Source: an uncultured Bacteroides sp.
Lineage (GTDB): Bacteria > Bacteroidota > Bacteroidia > Bacteroidales > Bacteroidaceae
Direction of reading: 5' to 3'
Length of the DNA: 44,563 nt
Assembly (NCBI GenBank): GCA_949289265.1
Contig: CASENE010000101.1
Coordinates: forward strand, 1-44,563
In this document: positions 34,265 through 44,561 of the stretch, one piece after another
Layout: every line of letters starts with the position of its first letter
How positions within the stretch are numbered: position 1 is the stretch's first letter
The notes under the pieces: generated by a model
What the model saw: the letters and a program-made list of their open reading frames with translations, nothing else
Databases searched by the model: none
What the model was told of the DNA's origin: nothing
Program-made: the position numbers and the translations under genes

Positions 34265-37200
34265 ATGGCTTTTAGAAAAGATAACAAGATAAAGAGTAAT
34301 TTCTCGAAGATTTCCATCGGTTTGGCTTCTCCCGAAGAAATCCTGGAAAGTTCGAGTGGTGAAGTATTAAAGCCTGAAACCATCAATTACCGCACTTATA
34401 AGCCTGAGCGCGACGGTTTGTTCTGCGAGCGCATCTTTGGTCCGGTAAAGGATTATGAGTGCCATTGCGGAAAGTACAAGCGCATCCGTTATAAAGGCAT
34501 TGTCTGCGACCGTTGCGGCGTGGAAGTGACGGAGAAGAAGGTGCGTCGTGAGCGCATGGGACACATTCAGTTGGTGGTTCCGGTAGCACATATTTGGTAT
34601 TTCCGTTCCCTTCCCAATAAAATCGGTTATCTGTTAGGATTGCCGACCAAGAAATTGGACGCTATCATCTATTATGAGCGTTACGTTGTGATTCAACCGG
34701 GCGTTTTGAGTGATGAGGTGGCCAAGTATGATTTATTGGAAGAGAGCCAGTATTTGGACCTGCTGGACAAACTTCCCAAGGATAATCAGTTCTTGGAAGA
34801 TTCAGATCCTAATAAGTTTATCGCCAAAATGGGTGCGGAAGCAATCTATGACCTGCTTTCGGGGTTGGACTTGGATGCATTGTCGTACGAACTGCGTCAC
34901 CGTGCCGGTAATGATGCGTCGCAGCAACGCAAGAATGAGGCGCTGAAACGTCTGCAGGTGGTCGAGTCGTTCCGTGCTTCGCGTGGACGTAACAAGCCTG
35001 AGTGGATGATTGTGCGCATTGTGCCGGTTATCCCGCCTGAGTTGCGTCCGTTGGTGCCGTTGGATGGTGGCCGTTTTGCTACTTCAGACTTGAACGACCT
35101 CTATCGTCGTGTCATCATCCGTAACAACCGCTTGAAGCGTCTGATTGAAATTAAGGCGCCCGAAGTCATCCTGCGCAACGAAAAACGTATGTTGCAGGAA
35201 GCTGTCGATTCGCTTTTCGATAATTCGCGTAAGTCAAGCGCAGTGAAGACGGATGCCAACCGCCCGCTGAAATCTTTGTCGGACAGCCTGAAAGGTAAGC
35301 AGGGACGTTTCCGTCAGAATTTGCTGGGTAAACGTGTGGACTATTCTGCCCGTTCGGTTATCGTGGTTGGCCCGGAACTGAAGATGGGTGAGTGCGGTAT
35401 TCCTAAACTGATGGCCGCCGAGCTCTATAAGCCGTTCATCATTCGCAAGCTCATTGAGCGCGGCATCGTGAAAACGGTGAAAAGCGCCAAGAAGATTGTG
35501 GATCGCAAGGAGCCTGTAATCTGGGACATTTTGGAGCACGTGATGAAGGGTCACCCCGTGTTGTTGAACCGTGCACCGACGCTGCACCGTTTGGGTATTC
35601 AGGCCTTCCAGCCCAAGATGATTGAGGGCAAAGCTATTCAGCTGCACCCGTTGGCTTGTACGGCCTTCAACGCCGACTTCGATGGCGACCAGATGGCCGT
35701 TCACTTGCCGCTGAGCAACGAGGCTATCCTGGAAGCGCAGATGCTGATGCTTCAGTCGCACAACATTCTGAACCCCGCCAACGGTGCGCCTATCACCGTG
35801 CCGGCGCAGGACATGGTGTTGGGTTTGTACTACATCACCAAACTGCGTAAGGGCGCCAAAGGTGAAGGCCTGGTATTCTATGGCCCGGAAGAAGCCCTGA
35901 TTGCTTACAACGAAGGCAAGTGCGACATCCACGCGCCGGTGAGCGTGCTGGTGAACGACGTGGACGAGCAGGGAAACATCGTTAAGAAGATGATGCACGA
36001 AACGTCGGTCGGCCGCGTCATTGTCAATGAAATTGTTCCGGATAAGGCCGGATACATCAATACGATTATCTCCAAGAAGTCTCTGCGCGATATCATCAGC
36101 CACGTAATCAAGGTGTGCGGTGTGTCTGAGGCTGCCGACTTCCTGGATGGCATCAAGAACCTGGGTTATTACATGGCCTTCAAGGGCGGTCTGTCGTTCA
36201 ACTTGGGCGATATCATTATCCCCGAAGAGAAGGAGGCTCTGGTTCAGCGAGGGTACGATGAAGTAGAGCAGGTGATCAACAACTATAACATGGGCTTCAT
36301 CACCAATAACGAACGCTACAACCAGGTGATTGATATCTGGACGCACGTCAACTCCGAGTTGTCCAACATCTTGATGAAGACGATTTCGGAGGACGACCAG
36401 GGATTCAACTCTGTGTACATGATGCTGGATTCCGGTGCCCGTGGTTCTAAGGAGCAGATTCGCCAGTTGTCCGGTATGCGTGGTCTGATGGCCAAGCCGC
36501 AGAAAGCCGGCGCCGAGGGCGGTCAGATTATCGAGAACCCGATTTTGTCGAACTTTAAGGAAGGCTTGTCTGTGTTGGAGTACTTCATCTCCACCCACGG
36601 TGCCCGTAAAGGTCTGGCCGATACAGCCTTGAAGACGGCCGACGCCGGATACCTGACTCGCCGTCTGGTAGACGTGTCGCACGACGTGATTGTAAACGAA
36701 GAAGACTGCGGTACGCTCCGCGGCCTGGTGTGCACGGCTTTGAAGAACAACGACGAAGTTATCGCCACGCTTTACGAGCGCATTCTGGGCCGTGTGTCCG
36801 TTCATGACATCGTTCACCCCACTACCGGCGAGTTGCTGGTGGCCGGTGGCGAAGAAATCACCGAAGAGATTGCGCAGAAGATAGAAGATTCGCCGATTGA
36901 GAGCGTTGAGATTCGTTCCGTATTGACTTGCGAATCAAAGAAAGGCGTTTGCGCCAAGTGCTATGGCCGCAACCTGGCTACGAGCCGTATGGTGCAGAAG
37001 GGCGAGGCTGTAGGCGTCATCGCTGCACAGTCCATCGGCGAACCGGGTACTCAGCTGACGTTGCGTACCTTCCACGCCGGCGGTACGGCAGCCAACATCG
37101 CTGCCAACGCCAGCATCGTGGCCAAGAACGATGCCCGTCTGGAATTTGAAGAATTGCGCACGGTGGATGTGGTCGACGAAACCGGTCAGGCTGCCAAAGT

Positions 37201-38569
37201 CGTGGTCGGCCGTCTGGCTGAACTCCGCTTTGTGGACGTCAATACGGACATCATCCTGTCCACGCACAACGTGCCCTACGGTTCGACGCTGTATGCAGGA
37301 GATGGCGAAGTGGTCGAGAAAGGCAAGCTGATTGCCCGTTGGGACCCCTTCAATGCCGTCATCATCACCGAGGCTACCGGTAAGATTGAATTTGAAGACG
37401 TGATAGAGAACGTCACTTACAAGATAGAGTCCGACGAATCGACCGGTCTGCGCGAAATCATCATCATCGAGTCGAAAGACAAGACGAAGGTGCCTACGGC
37501 GCACATCATGACCGAGGATGGCGAACTCATCCGCACGTACAACCTGCCGGTGGGCGGCCACGTGGTCGTGGAAGACGGCCAGAAGGTGAAAGCCGGCGAC
37601 GTCATTGTCAAGATTCCGCGTGCCGTGGGCAAGGCCGGCGATATCACGGGTGGTCTGCCGCGTGTGACGGAGCTGTTCGAGGCCCGCAACCCGTCTAACC
37701 CGGCCGTGGTCTCTGAGATTGACGGCGAAATCACCATGGGTAAGGTGAAACGCGGTAACCGCGAAATCATCGTGACCTCGAAGGCCGGCGACGTGAAGAA
37801 ATACCTGGTTCCGCTGTCCAAGCAGATTCTGGTGCAGGAGAACGACTATGTGCGTGCCGGCACTCCGTTGTCCGACGGTGCCATCACTCCCGCCGATATC
37901 CTGGCCATCAAGGGCCCCACGGCGGTGCAGGAATACATCGTCAACGAGGTGCAGGACGTTTACCGCCTGCAGGGTGTGAAGATTAACGACAAGCACTTCG
38001 AGATTATTGTCCGCCAGATGATGCGCAAGGTGGAAATCAACGAACCGGGCGACACCCGCTTCCTGGAGCAGCAGGTGGTCGACAAGCTCGACTTTATGGA
38101 AGAGAACGACCGCATCTGGGGCAAGAAGGTGGTGGTGGACGCCGGCGACTCGCAGAACCTGCAGCCGGGTCAGATTGTCACGGCCCGCAAGCTGCGCGAC
38201 GAGAACTCCATGCTGAAGCGCCGCGACATGAAGCCCGTGGTGGTGCGCGACGCCGTTCCCGCCACTTCTACGCAGATCCTGCAAGGCATCACCCGCGCCG
38301 CGCTGCAGACTTCCAGCTTCATGTCGGCAGCATCCTTCCAGGAAACGACGAAGGTGCTGAACGAGGCTGCCATCAACGGAAAGGTGGACAAACTGGAGGG
38401 CATGAAGGAGAACGTCATCTGCGGACACCTGATTCCGGCCGGTACCGGTCAGCGCGAGTTCGAGAAGCTCATCGTGGGCTCGAAAGAAGAATACGACCGC
38501 ATGTTGGCCAACAAGAAGACCGTGCTGGACTATGCCATGGCGGAGGACGAAAAGCCTGCTGAAGAATAA
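34265..38569 (+). CDS. rpoC: DNA-directed RNA polymerase subunit beta-prime
   Basis: Catalytic subunit of 1434 residues. The N-terminal zinc ribbon is [20 protein letters not shown]. The Mg2+ site is NADFDGD at 469-475 with all three aspartates. The second zinc site ([11 protein letters not shown]) and the trigger-loop region are present. The 5' third resembles rpoB in codon use, while the 3' half becomes markedly GC-rich at third positions (see findings). It ends at a strong terminator, so it is the last gene of the secE-rpoC run. Confidence 0.98.
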   Translation: MAFRKDNKIKSNFSKISIGLASPEEILESSSGEVLKPETINYRTYKPERDGLFCERIFGPVKDYECHCGKYKRIRYKGIVCDRCGVEVTEKKVRRERMGHIQLVVPVAHIWYFRSLPNKIGYLLGLPTKKLDAIIYYERYVVIQPGVLSDEVAKYDLLEESQYLDLLDKLPKDNQFLEDSDPNKFIAKMGAEAIYDLLSGLDLDALSYELRHRAGNDASQQRKNEALKRLQVVESFRASRGRNKPEWMIVRIVPVIPPELRPLVPLDGGRFATSDLNDLYRRVIIRNNRLKRLIEIKAPEVILRNEKRMLQEAVDSLFDNSRKSSAVKTDANRPLKSLSDSLKGKQGRFRQNLLGKRVDYSARSVIVVGPELKMGECGIPKLMAAELYKPFIIRKLIERGIVKTVKSAKKIVDRKEPVIWDILEHVMKGHPVLLNRAPTLHRLGIQAFQPKMIEGKAIQLHPLACTAFNADFDGDQMAVHLPLSNEAILEAQMLMLQSHNILNPANGAPITVPAQDMVLGLYYITKLRKGAKGEGLVFYGPEEALIAYNEGKCDIHAPVSVLVNDVDEQGNIVKKMMHETSVGRVIVNEIVPDKAGYINTIISKKSLRDIISHVIKVCGVSEAADFLDGIKNLGYYMAFKGGLSFNLGDIIIPEEKEALVQRGYDEVEQVINNYNMGFITNNERYNQVIDIWTHVNSELSNILMKTISEDDQGFNSVYMMLDSGARGSKEQIRQLSGMRGLMAKPQKAGAEGGQIIENPILSNFKEGLSVLEYFISTHGARKGLADTALKTADAGYLTRRLVDVSHDVIVNEEDCGTLRGLVCTALKNNDEVIATLYERILGRVSVHDIVHPTTGELLVAGGEEITEEIAQKIEDSPIESVEIRSVLTCESKKGVCAKCYGRNLATSRMVQKGEAVGVIAAQSIGEPGTQLTLRTFHAGGTAANIAANASIVAKNDARLEFEELRTVDVVDETGQAAKVVVGRLAELRFVDVNTDIILSTHNVPYGSTLYAGDGEVVEKGKLIARWDPFNAVIITEATGKIEFEDVIENVTYKIESDESTGLREIIIIESKDKTKVPTAHIMTEDGELIRTYNLPVGGHVVVEDGQKVKAGDVIVKIPRAVGKAGDITGGLPRVTELFEARNPSNPAVVSEIDGEITMGKVKRGNREIIVTSKAGDVKKYLVPLSKQILVQENDYVRAGTPLSDGAITPADILAIKGPTAVQEYIVNEVQDVYRLQGVKINDKHFEIIVRQMMRKVEINEPGDTRFLEQQVVDKLDFMEENDRIWGKKVVVDAGDSQNLQPGQIVTARKLRDENSMLKRRDMKPVVVRDAVPATSTQILQGITRAALQTSSFMSAASFQETTKVLNEAAINGKVDKLEGMKENVICGHLIPAGTGQREFEKLIVGSKEEYDRMLANKKTVLDYAMAEDEKPAEE

Positions 38570-38588
38570 TAAGCATTGAATGAAAGTG

Positions 38589-38635
38589 AAAAGGGAATAG
38601 AGGCCCGACGAAAGTCGCCTTTATTCCCTTTTTCT
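38589..38635 (+). terminator. Intrinsic terminator of rpoC
   Basis: AAGGGAATAGAGGC (38591-38604) pairs with 38617-38630 (one G-T pair). The inner part is a CGAC-GAAA-GTCG tetraloop hairpin, and the stem runs into a T tract (ctttttcttttg). It begins about 20 nt after the stop codon. Confidence 0.88.
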
Positions 38636-38754
38636 TTTGTCCGGACGCGAGCCGGGCGGGGCGAACCGGGGCAGCAGTGTGTCGTGGCCGGACTTCCCGG
38701 GTTTCCCGCCGGAAATTGCTCGGAACCCTTGGGGAAAAACGTCCGTTGTCTGAG

Positions 38755-38852
38755 AAAAACTATAAATTCAGGTTGGATTTACATAAATCCAGCCTGAATT
38801 TACATAAATCTAAGCTGGATTTACATAAATCTAGGCTGGATTTATAGTTTTT
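38755..38852 (+). repeat. 21-bp palindromic tandem repeat, second copy of the family (array D)
   Basis: Three cores of ATTTACATAAAT at 21-bp spacing are bounded by a perfect 13-bp inverted repeat (AAAAACTATAAAT at 38755-38767, ATTTATAGTTTTT at 38840-38852). Sequence just outside is also shared with array C: TTTT, then CCGTAG, then a further GTTTTT on the right. It lies in the 371-bp gap between rpoC and the 3' end of the ROK gene, whose remaining bases (38636-38754 and 38853-38940) are GC-rich and show nothing I recognise. Confidence 0.92.
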
Positions 38853-38940
38853 GCCGTAGCTTGCCCGTTTTTTTGCCGCAGTTCCGGCCTTTTTCCTCCA
38901 GAGACGGGGAGTTCCTGCGCTGGGCGGCCCGGCGCGCGCG

Positions 38941-40149
38941 TCAGCTTTCAAACATCCGGCTGCGTGCCAGCATGCAGGCGCCGTTGACCCCGGCTTTGTC
39001 TTTCAGCTTGGAGAGGGTGACCGTCGCGTCTTTGTTGATCAGGTTCAGCGAATACTTCTTGATGGCCGTCTTGATGGGCTGCAGGATGTAGTCGCCGGTC
39101 AGCGACAGGACGCCGCCGATGATGACCAGCTCCGGATTGAAAATGCTGACCAGCCCCGCTATCTGCCTGCCCAGCTTCTGCCCGATTTCCTCCACGATTT
39201 CGATGCAGAGCAGGTCTTCCTTGTTTACCGCTTCGATAATCTCGTTCAGGCTCAGCGAGTCCTTCTCCTTTTTTATCCGTTCCGACAGGATGGATTTCTC
39301 GCCGTTGGCGATTCGTTCCAGCAGAATCCGGTGCAGGGCCGAGCCGGAGGCTTCTGTCTCCAGGCAGCCCTTCTTGCCGCAGTGGCAGAGTATTTCGTTG
39401 TCGAACACGTTGACGTGGCCGAACTCTCCCGCGAATCCGGACTTGCCGACGTAGATTTTCCCGTCGATGATGATGCCGATGCCCAGTCCCCAGCTGACGT
39501 TCACGAAGATGATGTCTTTCTCTCCTTTCACGCATCCCCGCATGTGTTCGCCATAGGTCATGGCCCGGGTGTCGTTGTCGATGCAGACCGGGCAGCCTAT
39601 TTTCTCGGTCAGGATTTCTGCCAGCGGGCGTTCCGAGAAGTTGAAGCGGCTGAAGCTGTAGCCGGATTCCGGGTTGACCCGTCCGGAGATGTTGATGCAG
39701 ATGTTCAGAATCTTCTGGACGTCTATTTCGGCCTCTTGTACGAAGGCTCTGACCAGGCGGCACAGTTCTTCCAGCGCCGCCTGCGTGTTTTCAAAGCTGT
39801 AGGGTATGTCTGTTTTCATCTCCACCATGTCTCCTTTGAAGTTGATGAGCCCGATGTTGATGCCGAATCTCTTGATGTCCACTCCGATGAAATAGCCAGA
39901 TTCTGGGTTCAGCCCGTAGAGGTTCGGGTGTCGTCCGCTGCTGGTTTCCAGCTTCCCGTAGTCGTTGATATATCCGTCTTCGCACATCTCGTTGATGAAC
40001 TTGGTCACGGTGGGGACGCTCAAGTCCAGTTCTTTGGCCAAATCATTGATGGTCGAACTGCCATTGTAGATGTAATGGGCGATGATTTTCCTCTTCAGTA
40101 GCGCGTTCTTGCTTCCGCTGGTTAACTCTTTTAATAATTCCTGCTTCAT
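38941..40149 (-). CDS. ROK-family transcriptional regulator (NagC/XylR type)
   Basis: Protein of 402 residues. The N-terminal winged helix-turn-helix (about 15-80; STINDLAKELDLSVPTVTKF) is fused to a ROK sugar-kinase-like domain (from YFIGVDIKRFG at about 93). The zinc motif is H245 with C255, C257 and C262 (CHCGKKGC). Such proteins repress or activate sugar genes and respond to a sugar or sugar phosphate; the ligand here is unknown. ATG 40149 is chosen because the family begins MKQELLKELTSGSKNALL; an open frame runs 70 codons further upstream without similarity. It is inverted between rpoC and the DUF3467-rpsL genes. A -7 element lies about 166 nt upstream. Confidence 0.9.
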   Translation of the reverse strand: MKQELLKELTSGSKNALLKRKIIAHYIYNGSSTINDLAKELDLSVPTVTKFINEMCEDGYINDYGKLETSSGRHPNLYGLNPESGYFIGVDIKRFGINIGLINFKGDMVEMKTDIPYSFENTQAALEELCRLVRAFVQEAEIDVQKILNICINISGRVNPESGYSFSRFNFSERPLAEILTEKIGCPVCIDNDTRAMTYGEHMRGCVKGEKDIIFVNVSWGLGIGIIIDGKIYVGKSGFAGEFGHVNVFDNEILCHCGKKGCLETEASGSALHRILLERIANGEKSILSERIKKEKDSLSLNEIIEAVNKEDLLCIEIVEEIGQKLGRQIAGLVSIFNPELVIIGGVLSLTGDYILQPIKTAIKKYSLNLINKDATVTLSKLKDKAGVNGACMLARSRMFES

Positions 40150-40314
40150 GGGTACGTCGTTATTTAAGATGTGGCTTGGGTTTGTGGTAATGTCTTCTTG
40201 CTTTTCTTGAACTCCGGAACCATGTGCCAGTCGCGGCATGGTTTCCTGAATCTGTCTCCGCGATAAGAGTTTTTTATTGTTAGTCTTCTGATAGTCTGTT
40301 TTTATTAATTTCGG

Positions 40315-40322
40315 CAAATATA
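40315..40322 (-). promoter_or_regulatory. -7 element, probable promoter of the ROK gene
   Basis: TATATTTG on the - strand matches TAnnTTTG exactly. No good -33 was found. It implies a leader of about 160 nt, within the 341-bp divergent region shared with the DUF3467 gene. Nothing else is recognised in that region. Confidence 0.5.
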
Positions 40323-40427
40323 ATAAATGTATTTCGTATTGACGACGGATATAGTGCAATAATTGGTGTATCAGGCATTATTGAAGATGCGATGGGGGGG
40401 ATGTGCCAAGTCCCTCCGTGCGGCGAT

Positions 40428-40458
40428 TTTTCCGGACGGAGGAAAAAACGTATCTTTG
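40428..40458 (+). promoter_or_regulatory. Promoter of the DUF3467 gene
   Basis: TATCTTTG at 40451-40458 is a perfect -7, and TTTT at 40428-40431 is a near -33 with a 19-bp spacer. The leader is about 25 nt and starts close to a GGAGGT that is too far (24 nt) from the ATG to serve as a ribosome binding site. Confidence 0.65.
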
Positions 40459-40490
40459 CAGGAGGTAATAGTGACATTATAGCATAAGAT

Positions 40491-40799
40491 ATGGAAAAGC
40501 AAGACAACGGCAACGGACAGTTGCAGATAGAACTGAAAGAAGAAGTAGGCCTGGGCACTTATGCCAACTTGGCCATTATAGCCCATTCGAGCTCGGAATT
40601 CATCATTGATTTTGTCCGGGTGTTGCCCGGCATGCCCAAGGCACCGGTGCAGTCGCGCATCATTTTGTCGCCCGAACACGCCAAACGCCTGTTGCGCGCG
40701 CTGGAAGACAATATCGCGAAGTACGAACATGCTTTTGGCCCCATTTCCATTCCCGAAGAGAAGACCCTGACTTTCCCCAATGTCACGGGCGAGGCTTGA
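40491..40799 (+). CDS. DUF3467 domain protein
   Basis: Small protein of 102 residues matching DUF3467: YANLAIIAHSSSEFIIDF at about 24-41, VQSRIILSPEHAKRLLRALEDNIAKYE at about 53-79, then a short tail. The family is widespread in Bacteroidota and found elsewhere; its function is not known. The predicted fold is a small alpha/beta unit with no signal peptide or membrane segment. It stands alone between the ROK gene and rpsL, with its own promoter and terminator, so it is not part of the ribosomal operon. Confidence 0.88.
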   Translation: MEKQDNGNGQLQIELKEEVGLGTYANLAIIAHSSSEFIIDFVRVLPGMPKAPVQSRIILSPEHAKRLLRALEDNIAKYEHAFGPISIPEEKTLTFPNVTGEA

Positions 40800-40820
40800 A
40801 AACTTGGGCGGCCCCGGGCG

Positions 40821-40860
40821 AACTCCTCATCCGGCGGGTGGGGAGGCGGAGTTTGTTTTT
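40821..40860 (+). terminator. Terminator of the DUF3467 gene
   Basis: AACTCC (40821-40826) pairs with GGAGTT (40848-40853), with additional GC-rich pairing inside, and a T-rich tail (tttgttttt) follows. It lies 21 nt after the stop codon and just upstream of the rpsL promoter. Confidence 0.65.
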
Positions 40861-40882
40861 AGCTAAAAAAAACATGTAGCGC

Positions 40883-40913
40883 ATTGATTATTCAAAACTT
40901 ATTCGTAACTTTG
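40883..40913 (+). promoter_or_regulatory. Promoter of the rpsL-rpsG-fusA operon
   Basis: ATTG at 40883-40886, a 19-bp spacer and TAACTTTG at 40906-40913 fit the Bacteroidota consensus with one mismatch in the -33. The leader to rpsL is about 57 nt and AT-rich. Confidence 0.8.
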
Positions 40914-40976
40914 CAGCCCGAAAAAGTGTACTGTTTGGAAATAATACAAATTAATATATAATTAAAAACAAGTAAA

Positions 40977-41378
40977 ATGCCTACAATTCAGCAATTAGTA
41001 AGAAAAGGACGCCGGGTGCTGGTGGACAAAAGCAAGTCTCCCGCCTTGGATTCTTGTCCTCAAAGACGCGGCGTTTGCGTGAGAGTGTACACGACCACTC
41101 CGAAAAAACCTAACTCGGCTATGCGTAAGGTAGCCCGTGTTCGTCTGACAAACGGTAAGGAGGTGAACTCTTATATCCCGGGTGAAGGACACAACTTGCA
41201 GGAGCACTCCATTGTATTGGTGCGCGGCGGTCGTGTGAAGGATCTGCCGGGTGTGCGTTACCACATCGTTCGCGGCACGTTGGATACGGCCGGCGTGGCA
41301 GGCCGCACGCAGCGTCGTTCCAAGTATGGCGCCAAGCGTCCGAAGCCGGGTCAGGCTGCTCCCGCTAAGAAGAAATAA
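40977..41378 (+). CDS. rpsL: 30S ribosomal protein uS12
   Basis: Decoding-centre protein of 133 residues. The conserved loops [13 protein letters not shown] and [12 protein letters not shown] are intact, with lysines at the positions whose mutation gives streptomycin resistance (K43 and the lysine of RVKDLPG), so it reads as the sensitive wild type. The C-terminus is lysine/alanine-rich. First gene of the str-S10 ribosomal run. Confidence 0.97.
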   Translation: MPTIQQLVRKGRRVLVDKSKSPALDSCPQRRGVCVRVYTTTPKKPNSAMRKVARVRLTNGKEVNSYIPGEGHNLQEHSIVLVRGGRVKDLPGVRYHIVRGTLDTAGVAGRTQRRSKYGAKRPKPGQAAPAKKK

Positions 41379-41528
41379 GTAGAGACGAGCGTAATATTAG
41401 ACGAAAGAAGTAAATAACTCACGTTTTAGTTTGCTTGGAGATGCTAACGGTTGAGTAAATCTTCCGGTGGGAGGATTGAAGAAGACAGAGGTAGACAACC
41501 AAGAACAAAACATTATTCATTAAGGAAA

Positions 41529-42005
41529 ATGAGAAAAGCAAAACCGAAGAAACGCGTTATCCTGCCGGATCCCGTGTTTAATGATGTGAAGGTTTCCAAG
41601 TTTGTGAACCACTTGATGTATGACGGCAAGAAGAATACCTCTTATGAGATTTTCTATGCTGCATTGGAAACTGTGAAGAATAAGATGCAGAACGAAGAGA
41701 AGAGTGCTCTCGAGATTTGGAAGAAGGCATTGGACAATGTTACCCCTCAGGTGGAGGTGAAGTCTCGCCGTGTGGGTGGCGCTACTTTCCAGGTGCCGAC
41801 CGAAATCCGTCCCGAACGTAAGGAGTCCGTTTCCATGAAGAATCTGATTAACTTTGCCCGCAAGCGTGGCGGCAAGTCGATGGCCGACAAGTTGGCTGCA
41901 GAAATCATGGATGCCTATAATGAACAGGGCGGCGCCTTCAAGCGTAAGGAAGACATGCACAGAATGGCCGAGGCTAACCGTGCATTCGCTCACTTCCGCT
42001 TCTGA
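41529..42005 (+). CDS. rpsG: 30S ribosomal protein uS7
   Basis: Small-subunit head protein of 158 residues that organises the 3' domain of 16S rRNA. The typical start [17 protein letters not shown] and the internal [19 protein letters not shown] block are present. ATG 41529 is the family start; the frame stays open 26 codons upstream to a TTG, but that stretch has no similarity. The gap from rpsL is 150 nt. Followed by fusA after 46 nt. Confidence 0.97.
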   Translation: MRKAKPKKRVILPDPVFNDVKVSKFVNHLMYDGKKNTSYEIFYAALETVKNKMQNEEKSALEIWKKALDNVTPQVEVKSRRVGGATFQVPTEIRPERKESVSMKNLINFARKRGGKSMADKLAAEIMDAYNEQGGAFKRKEDMHRMAEANRAFAHFRF

Positions 42006-42051
42006 TGGCTTCCGCATGACAAAAGAAACTCATTAAAGTAAAAGGACAATA

Positions 42052-44169
42052 ATGGCAAAACAAGATTTACATTTAACACGTAATATCGGTATCATGGCCC
42101 ACATCGATGCCGGTAAGACTACAACTTCTGAACGTATCCTGTACTATACGGGCTTGACGCACAAGATTGGCGAAGTTCATGACGGTGCTGCCACGATGGA
42201 CTGGATGGAGCAGGAGCAAGAACGTGGTATCACCATCACTTCTGCTGCTACCACGACTTACTGGAACTATGCCGGTCATAAATACAAAATCAACCTGATT
42301 GACACTCCGGGACACGTGGACTTTACGGCCGAGGTGGAGCGTTCGCTTCGCGTATTGGATGGCGCCGTGGCTACGTATTGCGCCGTGGGTGGCGTGGAGC
42401 CGCAGTCTGAGACTGTATGGCGTCAGGCTGACAAATACAACGTGCCGCGTATCGGTTATGTCAACAAGATGGACCGTTCGGGTGCCGACTTCTTTGAGGT
42501 GCTCCGCCAGATGAAGGAGATTCTGGGCGCTCATCCTTGCGCTATTGTCATTCCTATCGGCGCCGAAGAGAACTTCAAGGGCGTGGTCGACCTGATTAAG
42601 ATGAAAGCCATCTTGTGGCACGATGAGACCATGGGCGCCGACTATGACGTGGAGGAAATTCCCGCCAACCTGCAGGCTGAAGCCGAGGAGTGGAGAGGCA
42701 AAATGCTGGAGACAGTGGCTGAATATGACGATGCCTTGATGGAGAAGTATTTTGACGATCCCTCCACCATTACTGAAGAGGAGATTCTTCGTGCTCTGCG
42801 TGCCGCTACGCTGAAGATGGAGATCGTTCCGATGTTGTGCGGTTCGTCCTTTAAGAACAAGGGCGTGCAGACGCTGTTGGACTATGTGTGCGCTTTCTTG
42901 CCTTCTCCGCTGGATACGCCTAACATCGTAGGTACGAATCCTGCCACGGGCGAAGAAGAAGACCGTAAGCCCGACGAAGATGAAAAGACGGCAGCTCTGG
43001 CCTTCAAGATTGCTACCGACCCGTATGTAGGTCGTCTGACTTTCTTCCGCGTTTACTCCGGTAAGGTGGAGGCTGGCTCTTATATCTACAACAGCCGTTC
43101 TGGCAAGAAGGAGCGCGTTTCCCGTTTGTTCCAGATGCACTCCAACAAGCAGAATCCCGTAGAAGTTATCTCTGCCGGTGATATCGGTGCCGGTGTAGGC
43201 TTCAAGGATATCCGCACGGGCGATACGCTCTGCGACGAGACGGCTCCCATCGTGCTTGAGTCTATGGACTTCCCCGAACCCGTTATCGGTATTGCCGTTG
43301 AGCCCAAGACTCAGAAGGATATGGACAAGCTGTCCAATGGCTTGGCTAAGTTGGCTGAAGAAGACCCGACGTTTACGGTTCGTACTGACGAGCAGACCGG
43401 TCAGACGGTTATCTCCGGTATGGGTGAGCTTCACTTGGATATCATCATCGACCGTCTGAAGCGTGAGTTCAAAGTAGAGTGCAACCAGGGTAAGCCTCAG
43501 GTGAACTATAAAGAGGCCATCACGAAAACTGTCAACCTTCGCGAGGTTTACAAGAAGCAGTCTGGTGGCCGTGGTAAGTTTGCCGACATCATCGTTAACG
43601 TAGGTCCCGTAGATGAGGACTTCAAGGAAGGCGGCCTGCAGTTTATCAATGAAGTGACGGGTGGTAATATTCCTAAGGAGTTCATCCCCTCTGTTCAGAA
43701 GGGCTTCCAGACAGCCATGAAGAATGGTGTGCTGGCCGGTTTCCCGATGGACAGCCTGAAGGTGACGCTGCTTGACGGTTCGTTCCACCCCGTTGACTCT
43801 GACCAGCTGTCGTTTGAAATCTGCGCCATCCAGGCATACAAGAATGCTTGCGCCAAGGCAGGTCCCGTGTTGATGGAGCCCATCATGAAGCTGGAGGTTG
43901 TTACTCCGGAAGAAAACATGGGTGACGTTATCGGCGACTTGAACAAGCGTCGTGGACAGGTGGAAGGCATGGAGTCCAGCCGTTCCGGTGCCCGTATCGT
44001 GAAGGCTATGGTTCCGCTGGCTGAAATGTTTGGTTATGTGACAGCTTTGCGTACTATCACTTCAGGTCGTGCAACCTCTTCTATGACTTACGATCATCAC
44101 GCACAGGTATCTACTTCCATTGCTAAGTCGGTTCTGGAAGAAGTGAAGGGTCGTGTAGACTTGCTCTAA
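42052..44169 (+). CDS. fusA: Translation elongation factor G
   Basis: Translocase GTPase of 705 residues. G1 is AHIDAGKT at 16-23, switch I is [11 protein letters not shown]3 is DTPGHVD and G4 is NKMD. Domains II to V are complete, including the GRGKFADI region of domain IV and the C-terminal MSYDHHAQ-like block. Length is normal for the main ribosomal-operon EF-G. No tuf follows, in keeping with its position 15 kb upstream in this genome. A hairpin precedes rpsJ. Confidence 0.98.
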   Translation: MAKQDLHLTRNIGIMAHIDAGKTTTSERILYYTGLTHKIGEVHDGAATMDWMEQEQERGITITSAATTTYWNYAGHKYKINLIDTPGHVDFTAEVERSLRVLDGAVATYCAVGGVEPQSETVWRQADKYNVPRIGYVNKMDRSGADFFEVLRQMKEILGAHPCAIVIPIGAEENFKGVVDLIKMKAILWHDETMGADYDVEEIPANLQAEAEEWRGKMLETVAEYDDALMEKYFDDPSTITEEEILRALRAATLKMEIVPMLCGSSFKNKGVQTLLDYVCAFLPSPLDTPNIVGTNPATGEEEDRKPDEDEKTAALAFKIATDPYVGRLTFFRVYSGKVEAGSYIYNSRSGKKERVSRLFQMHSNKQNPVEVISAGDIGAGVGFKDIRTGDTLCDETAPIVLESMDFPEPVIGIAVEPKTQKDMDKLSNGLAKLAEEDPTFTVRTDEQTGQTVISGMGELHLDIIIDRLKREFKVECNQGKPQVNYKEAITKTVNLREVYKKQSGGRGKFADIIVNVGPVDEDFKEGGLQFINEVTGGNIPKEFIPSVQKGFQTAMKNGVLAGFPMDSLKVTLLDGSFHPVDSDQLSFEICAIQAYKNACAKAGPVLMEPIMKLEVVTPEENMGDVIGDLNKRRGQVEGMESSRSGARIVKAMVPLAEMFGYVTALRTITSGRATSSMTYDHHAQVSTSIAKSVLEEVKGRVDLL

Positions 44170-44186
44170 TAATTGAATCTTAAAGC

Positions 44187-44218
44187 CCGCAGGTTAGCGA
44201 ATGACTCTTAACCTGCGG
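44187..44218 (+). terminator. Hairpin between fusA and rpsJ
   Basis: CCGCAGGTTA (44187-44196) pairs perfectly with TAACCTGCGG (44209-44218), extended by AAGC/GCTT around a bulge. The tail (tgcttctttgtg) is only moderately T-rich, so read-through into rpsJ is likely and it may act as an attenuator or processing site. Confidence 0.6.
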
Positions 44219-44255
44219 TGCTTCTTTGTGTAATATCAACCTATATCAATAAACA

Positions 44256-44561
44256 ATGAGTCAAAAAATTAGAATCAAACTGAAATCTTACGACCACAAC
44301 TTGGTTGACAAGTCGGCTGAGAAGATTGTAAGAACTGTGAAGACAACAGGTGCTATTGTGAGCGGCCCCATTCCTTTGCCTACGCACAAGCGCATCTTTA
44401 CGGTGAATCGTTCGACGTTCGTTAATAAGAAGTCGCGTGAACAATTCGAACTCTCTTCTTACAAGAGACTGATTGACATCTACAGCTCCACGGCTAAGAC
44501 CGTAGATGCTCTGATGAAGTTGGAGTTGCCGAGCGGTGTGGAAGTAGAAATCAAAGTGTAA
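44256..44561 (+). CDS. rpsJ: 30S ribosomal protein uS10
   Basis: Protein of 101 residues, complete at the window edge. Conserved blocks are [18 protein letters not shown] and [18 protein letters not shown]. In the ribosome it sits in the head of the small subunit; it also binds NusB in antitermination. It opens the S10 operon, which presumably continues past the window. The gap from fusA holds the hairpin described above. Confidence 0.97.
   Translation: MSQKIRIKLKSYDHNLVDKSAEKIVRTVKTTGAIVSGPIPLPTHKRIFTVNRSTFVNKKSREQFELSSYKRLIDIYSSTAKTVDALMKLELPSGVEVEIKV

Noticed and set aside
36935-38428. Long - strand frames opposite rpoC, and similar ones opposite fusA and susC
   Set aside because: Same cause: antisense shadows of intact, clearly recognised genes with biased codons.
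40461-40466. GGAGGT upstream of DUF3467 as a ribosome binding site
   Set aside because: It lies 24 nt before the ATG and almost at the predicted transcription start, too far for a Shine-Dalgarno role.
30398-41378. Resistance mutations in rpoB or rpsL
   Set aside because: The rifampicin pocket and both critical uS12 lysines read as wild type.
41451-41528. Longer uS7 starting at an upstream TTG
   Set aside because: The extra 26 residues resemble no uS7, while ATG 41529 gives the usual start.
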